Source of the DNA: Apricaphanius iberus
Taxonomy: Eukaryota; Chordata; Actinopteri; Cyprinodontiformes; Aphaniidae
DNA length: 64,000 nt
NCBI GenBank assembly: GCA_028564705.1
Contig: JAPXFQ010000483.1
Span: forward strand, 1,178,001-1,242,000
Reading direction: 5' to 3'
The translations under genes were made by a program, and so were the position numbers. Numbering within the stretch: the first letter of the stretch is position 1; each line of letters starts with the position of its first letter. Shown in pieces: positions 21,657-32,168 of the stretch. Below the pieces are notes generated by a model. That model saw only the letters and a list, made by a program, of their open reading frames with translations. It was not told the DNA's origin and did no database searches.

Positions 21657-22706
21657 TGGTCTATCTTTTAATATTAAAAAATGTGAACTACTCCCGATTC
21701 ATACTAGCTCTCACTCCTCAATTGCTTCAGTTAGTTGAATCTGATGTCAAATATTTAGGGCTGACAATATCTAAAAATTTAATCAAAAGACAACACACTA
21801 ATATTTCTAATCATATCATAGAAATGAATAAATCACTTAGCCATTGGTTAACCAGCGACCTTACTATTTTTGGCAGAAACATCCTAACTAAAGCTGAATG
21901 CAACTCCAAATTGATTTATCCTTGTCACTCTCTATATATCTTCTCTTAAACATTAATAATGCTAATATAGTCATTTTCCAATTTTTGTGGAGGAATAAAA
22001 CCCACTACATTAAAAGATCTAAGCTTGTGAAAGATTATAATAAAGGTGATATCAAAGCGCCAGATTTTGAATCTATTATTGGCACCCTTATAATTAAATG
22101 GATAAAATCTTGTCTGCCTCAGCCAGACTCTATGTGGTTCCACATTCCATGATCCTTGTTTAATAAAATAGGTGGATTAGACTTTATTTTGAAATGTGAT
22201 TTTGAAAAATCCCACTCAAGCTAACTTACAAAAACAGTTTCTGCATTTTTGTAAAATATGTTTCCAAAACTTTTCTCCTCATAGGGTAATAATTCTCCAC
22301 ATATAGGGTAATAACACTTAATCGAACCTCAATTTTCAAGAATGACTGGTTTAACAAAAAGATTATATATATTTTTCTAATGATTCTAAGTAATTTTTTT
22401 CTTCGCTTAAAATGAGAAAAAGCAAATATGCCCAACAAATCAAACAGGATAATGTCTGTCTCCTGCTTTTCTTAATTGGGATTTATTTTTTTGTTTCAGT
22501 GCTCCTTTTCATTCAATATTTAAATGCATGCCAAATTTATCTTTTTTGGTTTTATTGTATTGTATGTTTTTTCATATTCATAATTTCTCTATTGCTATAT
22601 TTCCTGTACTTTTGTAATGTTCCTAACTTTCATTTGTATTATTATTACTGTTATCCTCTTTGAGTCTGTATCTTCAACTGTTTTGATAAAAACAAAAAAC
22701 AAAATA
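21657..22706 (+). pseudogene. Tx1/L1-like LINE C-terminal coding block and 3' UTR
   Basis: It continues the polymerase interrupted at 15776: GLSFNIKKCELLP, VKYLGLTISKNLIKRQHTNI, IFGRNILTKAECNSKLIYP, then FWRNKTHYIKRSKLVKDYN and KWIKSCLPQPDSMWFHIP. This is the thumb and C-terminal region of L1/Tx1 proteins. Frameshifts lie near 21950 and 22150. From about 22400 a T-rich 3' UTR leads to an A-rich end (AAAAACAAAATAAAAG) abutting the target duplication at 22707. Confidence 0.75.
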
Positions 22707-22719
22707 AAAGGTCCTTATA

Positions 22720-23119
22720 CAGGCTTTGAGCAAGGTATGTAAAACATCAATGATCTATCCAGCATACGTGGTTGGTTAGATTGTATTTACCCAGGATGCA
22801 CTGCAAAGTTGTCCACTTGCTGTTTCTGGTGTGATCCCAGGTCCCTTTGCATCTCACTTTTCAAACTGAGACATATGTTTTTATGCAGACTAGAGTTTGC
22901 TTTTTTGGTCCAATGAGAGTCTAACTGTGCATTCACACCTCCCCAAACAAACCCGACTTTCTGGGCAAACGAACTAGAGTTCGATTCAAAATATCAGTCT
23001 TTGTCAGACACGTGACCTGCTCACCCCCTGGCGCCATGTTGGGGGACAGCATTTTGCGTTGCTAGTGGGAACTTGCAGTAGATCTATTGTGGAAGCTGAA
23101 ATTGAAGTCGAAGAAGCAC
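22720..23119. other. right flank of Tx1 insertion
   Basis: This non-coding stretch contains GCATTCACACCTCCCC near 22935 and GGCGCCATGTTGGGGGAC near 23030, the latter resembling a 5' leader. It probably belongs with 11930-12529 and with the SWIM/YqaJ remnant that follows. Confidence 0.35.
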
Positions 23120-23466
23120 ACTCGAGATGCTAACATGGATAAGAAGAATAAGGACGAACACATCCCTTACAGGGATAAATTTATGAAGGAGGCTAGAGAT
23201 TGATATTTGCAGAAATGGTCCACAATCAGAGATGTAGAGCCATATGAACTCAATGGAAAGAAATGGAGCTCCTATGTTGTTACTGCCTCCCACTACTGCA
23301 TTGGACATAACTAACAATCTTGTGTTTGGTTTCAGCACATACACGTCAGCAATTTAAAAACTCCAAATCACTGGATGCATACAGACATTTTAGACAGGGG
23401 TGGGTACAAGAATTGCTCACATTTCAACCGCAGGAAAGCAAAAACACGGTCTCTGCCAAGGTGAGC
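23120..23466 (+). pseudogene. SWIM/YqaJ-type transposon-associated gene, exon remnant
   Basis: Near 23285-23345 the plus strand reads LPPTTALDITNNLVFGFSTY followed by TSA. After a one-base shift come QFKNSKSLDAYRHFRQGWVQ, ELLTFQP and NTVSAKV. This resembles the N-terminal region of multi-copy fish proteins that carry a SWIM zinc finger and a YqaJ-like recombinase domain ('FKxYKSLEAYxxFxxGWVQ'). The identification is from memory. The open segment ends at AAG/GTGAGC (23459-23466), a good 5' splice site, so this may be an exon. The following exons were not found. Confidence 0.45.
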
Positions 23467-24479
23467 TAAGCTTGGTTTAAGCTTTTGTTGTTTTGCGTGA
23501 TTCTTTGTGCACTTTGTGTCCCACAGGTTTAACAAGATTTTCATTTTAAGTAAATCACAAAATACATTTTAAAACAAGAAATATAAGGGTCTATGTTTCT
23601 TGTTATTATGACACACCAGGTTATCTTATAAATCATGTTTCTAAAAGTTTTCTGGGTCTCTAATGAGCAGAGGCCATTCACCATCTCTTTGTTAGCGCTC
23701 CCATTTTCTATCTGAAACTTTGTTTCCAAGTGGGAAACCGAAAAAATCTTATGCTGTTGGCCAGTTTATGATTTCTGCTGTGGTGTAGCCTGGCATGGCA
23801 GCCCTTCAGACAACATGAGTGTACAAGTTTTCTTTTAAAAGTTTAGACCCTACACACTCAAAGCGAGTGAAGCTTCCTTGTTTTATACTCCCATGCATCC
23901 CATCATGCAATGCGCTTACAATACTCGATACGTCATCTGACGAAGACCGATGCAAGTCATGGGTGAATGCACTCAGAGTTCATTTTAAGCAAACTAAACA
24001 AGCATGGTGTGAATACCCCTACAATGTTACCTCAGGAATGATGTAATCAAAAAAGACACATTTTGTCAAATCCTTGTATTAGTTTTACAGTCGATGTGTT
24101 AAGATTCTGGTACCACATTTGAATTAGATTTTCCCACATTTGCTTTAAATTTTATGATAAAAAGCTTAAAATAAAGAGAATAACCATCAAAAAAGGGTCA
24201 GCATTTTATGAAGTATAATTTCAATAAGATCTCTGCTTTCAACCGAGCCAAATTATTACTACATGACTTTTTTTAGGTAACAACTACTGTTACAAACAAC
24301 TTTTTTTTAATTCCAGGACTGAGTGACTAAATACACAATATATTTAAACCCACGAAATTTAAATGAACTAATAAAAACATTATGCTAGCGTACAGAAACA
24401 TGAAACTATTGTGATTCCATTTCTTAGTAGTACTGATGTACTTCTGAAACACTTCCAATGCTTATATACACAGGCTGAC
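23467..24479. other. unannotated interval
   Basis: It is AT-rich with no supported gene. GTGAATGCAC and GTGTGAATACCCC near 23965-24015 echo the TTCACACC blocks upstream and may mark the far end of the same old element. Confidence 0.3.
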
Positions 24480-25095
24480 AGACTGCGTCCGCCATTACTG
24501 TCCGTGTCTCTATGGGTCTGTCTTTGATGTGCGTGCGCATACGTCAAGCAAAGTTAGACAGAAAAATATTACCATTAATAACTGCCATGTGAAAACGGCT
24601 TGCGGTCATTAAATATTTGAACATATCATTCCACCCACCTCAAAAAAGTAACGCACAAAACACTGTTTCCGCCATTATTAACCATTGTTTACTCTTACAC
24701 ACAGAGACACACACACACTCACACTCTCTCCTACACACACTCACACAAACTGGACGAAAGATCTTATGCAGCAACAACGTTGAACAACTTTCGGTGGATT
24801 TTGGTTTAATTAAGTGCATTTACGTTCCATAGAAAGTTGTTTTTTGTGTTTTCGAAGAAACAAAAATATCCTCCGTGGCACTAATTTAATGTTTGAGAGG
24901 CAATACATATTCATCCGCGACTACATGAGTGTCAGGAGCACAAGAGTACCCGGATGGACTGTCATGGCCGCCGTCGTTGTGGTTCCTCAGAGAAGAGAGA
25001 AGGAAGGCTGATGTTTTGTTGTGTGTCTGCTTTTCATGCCTGACCTTCTTTAACAATGCTGGACGTTGTTGAGAGACAGCCGGAGCTACCTTCTA
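24480..25095 (+). promoter_or_regulatory. CpG-bearing, promoter-like stretch
   Basis: CCGCCATT-type motifs (YY1-like) occur at about 24490, 24668 and, as GGCCGCCGTCGTT, at 24965. CpGs are denser than in surrounding AT-rich DNA. ATGGCCGCC at 24964 has a strong start context but opens only about 16 codons before TGA. A possible donor, ATAGTAAGC, follows at 25100. A (CA)-rich tract lies at 24698-24750. This could be a host first exon or a decayed DNA-transposon leader; I cannot tell which. Confidence 0.25.
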
Positions 25096-28000
25096 CTTCA
25101 TAGTAAGCACAAACTTATCTCCTGGAACTTTAAATGTTTTTGTTTTGCTGAGTGCTTTATTTAGGTGTAACATAAGTGCTGATTAAAGTCGTTTGAGTCT
25201 CTGCTTGTCGCAGAGTGGCAGCTTGTTTCAGGAGCGTCGTAGAAACAGTAGCTGTGCAGTAAAATGTGGCCGCATTGTCGGCTGGCTGTGTTCAGCCTGG
25301 AATTCTCACCGTGATGTAGCCTCCACGTAAAGTTCACTTAACTTCTAAAGGAACGAGTCCTATGGAAAAGTGAACTCCATTACGGAAACACCCAACTATA
25401 AAGCTGTGATGCAGCTTTTTATTTATTGTCCATTTAGTGTTTGGCGACATGTGATCTAAGTGAGCTTCTGGGTTTGAGATGATACAACTTTTTCTGCTGA
25501 GCATTTTTGATATTCCATTGTGGCCGGTAGTAGCCTACCTGTGGCAACCTCAGGTGTTCACTTGTCACCAACCTGCTGAATCACACAGTGGTCAAGCTGA
25601 GCAGAAACATAAGTTGCACATTATTTATCCCAGTTTAATATATTTGTCTTTTGGTTCTGAGCCCAAACTCACTGCACTAAGGGTCACTTCAGATGTTCAC
25701 ATTTGTGAATGATCGCATTTTGTTCATGCACTTAGGCACCTGTTCTGTACAATCAAGGTATTCCCTTATATAGTTTATAAAACTGCTTCCGTATTATTGT
25801 CATGAATTTTACAAGTTCTAGCAATTTGAAGTAATACACAAAATTGATTGATTGGATAGTGGGAGCTTTCTGTTTGTTATTTTTTGTATCTGTTATGGGA
25901 ATGGGCAATATGGCCTCAAATCAATATATAGATATATTAAGCAGTTGACCTCTATAATTAGCCCACTGACCCCCCCTGTTGAGGACTGTTTTTTTTCCAC
26001 TCGACCAGTTCAAGAAATATTCAACTTCCTGTAGGTGCCTCATTTGTGTAATATACATGGAATTCTTATGCATGCTTTTGAAGGTGTTTAGAATTTCTTA
26101 AATGCGGTTTTGCAGAATTGTTTTTCTAAACCAAATTATGGCTGTATGTTGGGGTAGGAACTGTTATAAGGTTGTCTTTTGAATAAGTTTTTGAACTGTA
26201 GGGTTTTTACATCACATGTTTTGACATAAAAATCATCCTTAGAATTCAGGAAGTTGGCACGTGTACCCTTTCAGCTTCAACCAGCTGTTTAATTCAGGGT
26301 TTGATTCCTACTTCTTTCTATATTTCTGAGAATCCATTTTAGACTGAGACATGATGACTGCAGAGCAAATATCATCTTTGAGTGAGCTGGACTAGGTGAT
26401 GTGGGAGTTCTGGGTCCACTGCCACACTGTTGCTCAGTGAGAACTGAAACAATGATATTTGATAAAGTCAAGAGTTTCCAAAGATCTCCAGTAACACTAT
26501 AGGAACACTGTTCCCTTCATTTTACAGGCTGGATGTGGCCTATAAGTACGTACAGTCAACTTCTTAAATAGATTTGAGTGTTGCCAACCCCAATAAAATA
26601 TATATAAAAATGTTTTTATATCGAATATACGCGTCATGATGTAAAAGACCCACTCCTCTCAGATCATCCGGATTTGACCGGAGTTCTAAACATTTGTCCA
26701 GTAAATTGAAAACCGGACAACGTGACCGTCAAGATGCTATTTTTTCATTTCTAGTGGAAAAATGTTGGGTTTTATCGGTTCGAGCTTTAATAAGCTGTCA
26801 ATAAAAATATACTCTTGGGCTCAGGCTGAACTCTCTCGGGATCAGGTTGGTTCGAGGCCAACTTTTAAGGAACGATTACAGCTCTATGGCGCACACGTCT
26901 CCAGAGGCAGACAGGCAGTGCGAGGCAGATAATCACCATTTCACTTGTTTTGTGAAGCAAAGATCGCCGCAAAACTTGCGCTATGCGCACTGTGAGTCAA
27001 GGCTTCCTGGATATCGGTGCCTGCCTTTTGTTTTCCTGCTGTTTTTGGCTGAAAGGGGGAATGACAGCGTCAAAGGAGATCAACTGTTCACCTGTCAGCT
27101 GTGGAGTATGCTAATGTATGTAAAGAATAGTGCCATTTTTTTCAGTTCAAAGGTTTGAAAAGGTCCAGCATGATGCCGAAATCCGTGCGCACATAAAAGC
27201 ATGAATATGGATTTCAAATCCATTTGACAGTTTGTAAATCACAAAATGCTTGAATAAGTGTAGTAAAAATAATCAAAGCACAGTTTACAAAATTAAGTTT
27301 ATTTTTTGTGCTGTATGTTAACATTATTAAGGCCGGTGTGAAGAGATAAGTAAAAAAAAAAAAAGGAAAAAAGAAAAAAAGACGCCGCATGTACATAAGT
27401 CAGGGTTTGTCCTGGCTCAAATTGAGGCAGAGGTGGTATCATCCTGATTATGCGCAAACACATGCGTAAATTCTCTGCATTCAACTAACTCCCTTTTTTT
27501 AAAGGCGACATATTTTTTAGTTAAGCGTTCTAATAAGAATGACAATCATGTTAAAACATTGTTTTACTAAAACAATATACATACAAACATAAGGTGCCAA
27601 CTTTAAACTGAAAGTGCATTAAGTTGTAGAGATTTATCCACAAATCTGGCAGCCAGACATTAACTATTATTATTAGCTTTAATTATTTAATTATTAACTA
27701 TTCATAGCCTATTATAATTCTGTTCCACGTTTCATCACAATAAGCACTGAAGGTATAACAGGTTTGAAAATCGCACCTTATTCAATTAATAAAGTTGAAA
27801 GCCAAAGATTACATGTTTTTTTCTCAAATGCAGACTTAAAAATCCACATATACAAAGAGGCAAATTTATACAATCCCCCAGAAGAATATGCTAACAATAA
27901 ATGCATTACCTTTGAACCTATGCTGTTTTGCCCGTTCTGTGCAGAGAAACTTCACCTAATTTACAGATCAGAGTCCTGCAATAACGGTCCTCAGCTAATT

Positions 28001-28156
28001 GCTGTTTCAGATGGACCAATCAAATCTCTCTCTGGAGCGCTGGATGCGAGATAGGAGAATAATCTGCATTCAGCGCAAAGATGGAGAGATTTTCAGACTA
28101 TCTCCACACAATGGAAGTGGGAGTCAACCAAAAATATATATAATATTTTTCACCAT
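25096..28156. other. 3-kb interval without recognisable gene or element
   Basis: No domain, long frame or paired terminal repeat was seen. A/T runs occur at 27345-27385 (A-rich with G). Short frames such as 26847-27158 and 27764-28054 show no family resemblance. If the upstream stretch is a real promoter, this would be intron or downstream sequence. Confidence 0.35.
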
Positions 28157-28257
28157 CCAAAAAAAAAAAAAAAAAACCCACCAACCCAAACAAACCACAA
28201 ACACCCAACACAAACCACAAAAACAAACCAAAAACCACCCAAAAAAAACAACCAAAA
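28157..28257 (+). repeat. A/C-only low-complexity tract
   Basis: 101 consecutive bases contain only A and C: an A16 run, then irregular CCCA, CAAACC and CACAAA mixtures. It is not a regular tandem repeat. The complementary strand is purely T and G. Confidence 0.85.
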
Positions 28258-29031
28258 GTATTTACTGTTAAAATACACATTTGTTTATCTACTCTTCACA
28301 TTTAATAAATGCATTTTCTCTTTCTGTTTCCCAGTGAATTAGACGGGAGGAAAGCTCTCTATATTATCTCTATAATCTGTTTAGATCCATAAATATGATT
28401 GCATTTGTAATATGCAGTACTTTATTTAGAAAAATGACCTTTAGTTTAACAGTTCGCTCGCAGAACAAAAAGTAGGTCAGATGCCGAAACGTTAATTTTA
28501 AGGCGCTCTGCGGTTGTTAAAAAAAGGCTCAGGTTTGGTGAAGAAAACCTTGTCATAAAAAGTGTCCTCACCTGCATTCTGACCATTATTCTGTACCTCG
28601 CCAGTCCCTACCTGCAATTTTCTCATCTTGTCACAACCATGACTACCTTTAAACTGCTTGTTACGAAAATTTGTCTGCGCTGTTTCACCGCCAGGTTGTT
28701 TTTTAAAGTAGTGGCTGATTTTCCCAGGTCATATCTGTAACGCTAAAATCCATTAATACTACTCTGAGACGGAGGATGTTTTAAAAAAATAAACATGATA
28801 TGCTTGGATGCAAAAACCCAATTTTTACACTCTAATAAAAACAATTGTATCTTCTTTTTCTGGGCTTCCCCCGGCACATCGCTGCTGATACAGCGCCCCC
28901 ATGGTGGCACAACTCTGCAACTGCAGTAAAAATAACTTCCATATAGTTGGGAGCAGAGCGATATCAGGCTGAGGCGGCACAAAATTAGCTGGAGGCGGCC
29001 GCCACGCAAATTTGAACGCATGAAAAACCCT
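28258..29031. other. unannotated interval before the Tc1 element
   Basis: No gene is supported. GGCTGAGGCGGCACAAAATTAG and GGAGGCGGCCGCC near 28965-29000 look like ends of a DNA-transposon fragment. The left end of the Tc1 copy is missing at this junction. Confidence 0.3.
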
Positions 29032-29274
29032 CACATAAGTATTCACAGCCTTTGCTCAGTACTTTGTTGATGCACCTTTGGCAGCAATTACAGCCTCAAG
29101 TCGTTTTGAATATGATACCACAAGCTTGACACACCAATCTTTGGGTAGTTTTGCCCGTTCCTCTTTGCAGTACCTCTCGAGCTCCATCAGGTTGGTGCAC
29201 AGCCATTTTCAGATCTCTCCAGAGATGTTCTATTGGGTTTAGGTCTGGGTTCTGGCTGGGCCACTAAAGGACAT

Positions 29275-29514
29275 TCATCGAGTTGTTCTGTAGCCACTCC
29301 TTGGATATTTTGGCTGTGTGCTTATAGGGTCATTGTCCTGCTGAAAGGTGAACCGTCGCCCCAGTATAAGGTCACGAGCGCTTTGGAGCAGGGTTTCATC
29401 CAGGATATCTCTGTATATTGCTGCATTCATCTTTACCTCTATCCTGACTAGTCTTCCAGTTCCTGCTGCTGACAAACATCCCCACAGCATGATGCTGCCA
29501 CCACCATGCTTCAC
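29275..29514 (-). pseudogene. Tc1-type transposase fragment
   Basis: This 79-codon frame begins [20 protein letters not shown] and contains [18 protein letters not shown] and [13 protein letters not shown]. This is the catalytic core around the second aspartate of the DDE transposase ('FQQDNDPKHT'; here the K-H is changed to I-S). Upstream and downstream parts of the gene (29515-29696, 30474-31030) align only in broken frames, so no functional transposase remains. Confidence 0.8.
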
Positions 29515-29699
29515 TGTAGGAATGGTATTGGACTGGTGATGAGCGGTTCCTGATTTTCTCCAAACCTAACGCCTGGCATTCACTCCAAAGAGTTCAATTT
29601 TTGTCTCATCAGACCAGAGGATTTTGTTTCTCATTGTCTGAGAGTCCCTAAGGTGCCTTTTAGCAAACTCCAGGTGGGCTGCCATTTGCCTTTTACTAA

Positions 29700-30470
29700 C
29701 TGTGTGTCCACACCAAAAGCGTCAAAACGCCCCACATGCCCCCAGCTGGATGCTTGAACATTCGCACCTTGAAGCGTGTACAACGCGAACTGGTCTACAA
29801 TCAAATATTGTATTTTCACGCGCGAACTGGCCTTCAGCGGAGCTGGGGCTACATTGCAGCTGGCGGTGGATTATGGAGCGAGCTGATGGAGGACAGAGTG
29901 GATTACGTGTTCGGCCTGGCCTCCGGTAGAGCTCGGACCGCTGCAATGGGGGTTTGGTGAGCTACGGATACGTGGTGCGGGAGCTGATACCAGGAAACCA
30001 GGTGAGGAGGCTGTTTCAAGGCTCAGTTCTAGGCCGAGAGGTGCATTCTCTGTATTGAAAACTGCTTGTGTCATGTAGCTCGGAGTGATTAGCCACGGTG
30101 TTTATCAGTATTTCCTCCATTTCCTGCTTAGGCTGTGACTCCATGACAGTCACAGAATCACTGAAACTCTGTCCCCTGATTGGTTGTCGCGGTGCGATTT
30201 GACGCTGGAGTTCAGATTTTACCAACTCAAGCGATAGAAGCCATGAGCGCGAATGCACAAAATGCACAACATAAACTACAGCGCGAATTTTCCATCGCAT
30301 CTGTAGCGCGAATTGTTCGCGCAAATCAGGCAGAAAAGCTTTTTCGCGACGCAAATCTGCTTCTGAAGTGTCGCGGGACACCAAGTCGCTCTTCATCGCG
30401 CTCCTCCATTGATTTTACATGTAAACCTGAAGCTCTAGTCGCTCCTATCGCGTTTGGTCTGGACACACAG
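29700..30470. mobile_element. 771-bp non-autonomous PIF/Harbinger-type element
   Basis: The ends are CTGTGTGTCCACACCAAAAG at 29700 and, reversed from the right, CTGTGTGTCCAGACCAAACG at 30470. They are flanked by TAA at 29697-29699 and 30471-30473. A TWA 3-bp duplication with such ends is diagnostic of Harbinger-type transposition. The joined Tc1 sequence (CTTTTACTAA/GGAGTGGC) restores the known continuous text of that element, confirming the boundaries. No transposase is encoded. The interior includes a GC-rich segment (about 29830-30005). Confidence 0.85.
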
Positions 30471-31233
30471 TAAGGAGTGGCTTCCGTCTGGCCACTCTAC
30501 CATACAGACCTGATTGGTGGATTGCTGCAGAGATGGAGATGGTTGTCCTTCTGGAAGGTTCTCCTCACTCCACAGAGGAATGCTGGAGCTCTGACAAAGT
30601 GAGCATCGGGTTATCTCCCCTGTTCACTCAGCTTAGAAGGTTGGCCAGCTCTAGGAAGAGTCTATGTGGTTCCGAACTTCTTCCACTTGTGGATGATGGA
30701 GGCCACTGGGCTCATTGGAACCTACAAAGCGGCAGAATTTTTTCTGTAACCTTCCCCAGCCTTGTGCCTCAAGACAATAAGTCTGTCTCGGAGGTCTATA
30801 CTCAATTCATTTGTTTTCATGCTTGGTTTGTGCTTTAACATACACTAAAAACCTAGTGGCCTTATATAGACAGGTGTGTGCCTATCCAAGTCATTTCCAA
30901 TCAACTTAATTTACCACAGGTGAACTCCATTTAATCTGCTGAAACACCTCAAGGAGGATCAGTGGAAACAGAATCAGTTCTGAGCTTCACGTCAAAGGCT
31001 GTTAAGACTTATGTACTTGTGATTTCTAAAGTTTCTTATTTTTAATAAATTTGCAACAATTTCAATGACACTTTTTTACATTATCATTATGGTATGTTGT
31101 GTTTAGAATTTTATGGAAAAAATGAATTTAATTCATTTTGGAATGAGCAGGGGCGGATCTAGAAAAATATTTCTGGGTAGGCAAGAGGGTGGCAAGGATA
31201 TTTCTGGGGTGGCACCATATGCTAGCGTATGTA

Positions 31234-31240
<7 letters not shown>

Positions 31241-31271
<31 letters not shown>
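31241..31271 (+). repeat. (AT)n microsatellite
   Basis: About 15 uninterrupted AT units lie inside the hAT element. Confidence 0.95.
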
Positions 31272-31272
<1 letters not shown>

Positions 31273-31820
31273 CAGTTGTTGTTGTTGAGCACTCAGACGG
31301 GATGGAAAAACCATCAGTCAGGAAATGTACCATATGATGAAAAAGGAAAAAGGAAAGCACCAACAGGACACAGTGGTATTGATTGTGGAGTTAAAAACTA
31401 AATTCTATTAATCTCCTTTATTTCATGAAAAAAGCGATGCGGCAATTCCCTTCACACTAAAAATGGTAGGTTTTTTAGTCATATTTAGGAATGTTAATTA
31501 GTCCGGATTAATTCACAGCTACCCTGTAATTAATTAGGTAAAAAAAATTATAGTTTGACAACCCTAATATCTATCATCATCATAGCCCCCCTGGAGAAAA
31601 TTCAGTGTAAGGATGAATAAAGTCCAGAAATATTTTTTTTTAAATTCCCGTTACTTTTTTTTAACTTCATCATATGCAAAAATCTGTATTTTCTAATATA
31701 AAGTAAACTTGGTAATTAGGATAAATGAATTTAAATATTTTTTTGCAGACATTGGGACAAAACTTCCTAAAATGTTCAGTCTGGAACAGAACAGAAATAT
31801 AATTTATTGTCTCACAGTTC

Positions 31821-32168
31821 CTAAAAAAAGTTTTTCAAAATAATTTGTTCTAAAATAAGATATAAGTCAGTATGCTGTGTTTCCCTACCCTGTGGACTAA
31901 CTCGACTGGATGTCCTGTTGCCCTGTCTTTCTCTTTCTCCTTCTTCATATCGGTGATTCTCTCCCTCCTCCGCTTCCTCTCCGATGTGCCGTTCTAGCAT
32001 TCTCTCCTGTCCGTGATCTCGTCCTTCCCCTCCATCACTTTTCTGTCGCTCCTCTCTCTCCTCTTCCACATCGTCTCCTCCGTCCACTTTACTCACCAGG
32101 TTACTCTCCTTTATTTTCACCTTTGTCTTTGGTGAGAAAAAACTGGAGATTCTTCGTTGTCGCTTCAT
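31821..32168 (-). pseudogene. hAT transposase N-terminal exon remnant
   Basis: From an internal methionine at 32168 the frame reads MKRQRRISSFFSPKTKVKIK and then a long acidic, glutamate/arginine-rich stretch (DDVEEEREERQKSDGGEGRD). 'MKRQxxISSFF' starts are typical of TTF-zinc-finger hAT transposases related to ZMYM genes. The zinc finger, the RNase-H core and the dimerisation domain are not present. About 115 codons remain up to the stop at 31821. The frame opens upstream to 32225, but the internal ATG fits the family start better. Confidence 0.45.

Larger units (their letters stand above)
12543..22706 (+). mobile_element. Tx1/L1-like LINE, full span, interrupted by three insertions
   Basis: The LINE is bounded by a perfect 13-bp target-site duplication, AAAGGTCCTTATA, at 12530-12542 and 22707-22719. 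The 5' end reads GGGAGAGGAGCTAAGATGGC, typical of L1-group 5' UTRs. The 3' end is an A-rich tail just before 22707. Between them lie an endonuclease remnant (14415-14615), polymerase fragments (14895-15775) and the C-terminal block (21657-22260). These become colinear when the insertions at 12720-13790, 14758-14882 and 15777-21655 are set aside. The coding parts carry stops and frameshifts. It is dead, and older than all the elements inside it. Confidence 0.8.

Noticed and set aside
28098..28280. Minus-strand frame rich in F, G and L
   Set aside because: Produced by the A/C-only tract; low-complexity translation.
30533..30838. 101-codon plus-strand frame after the Harbinger-type element
   Set aside because: It lies in the second half of the Tc1 copy, antisense to the transposase.
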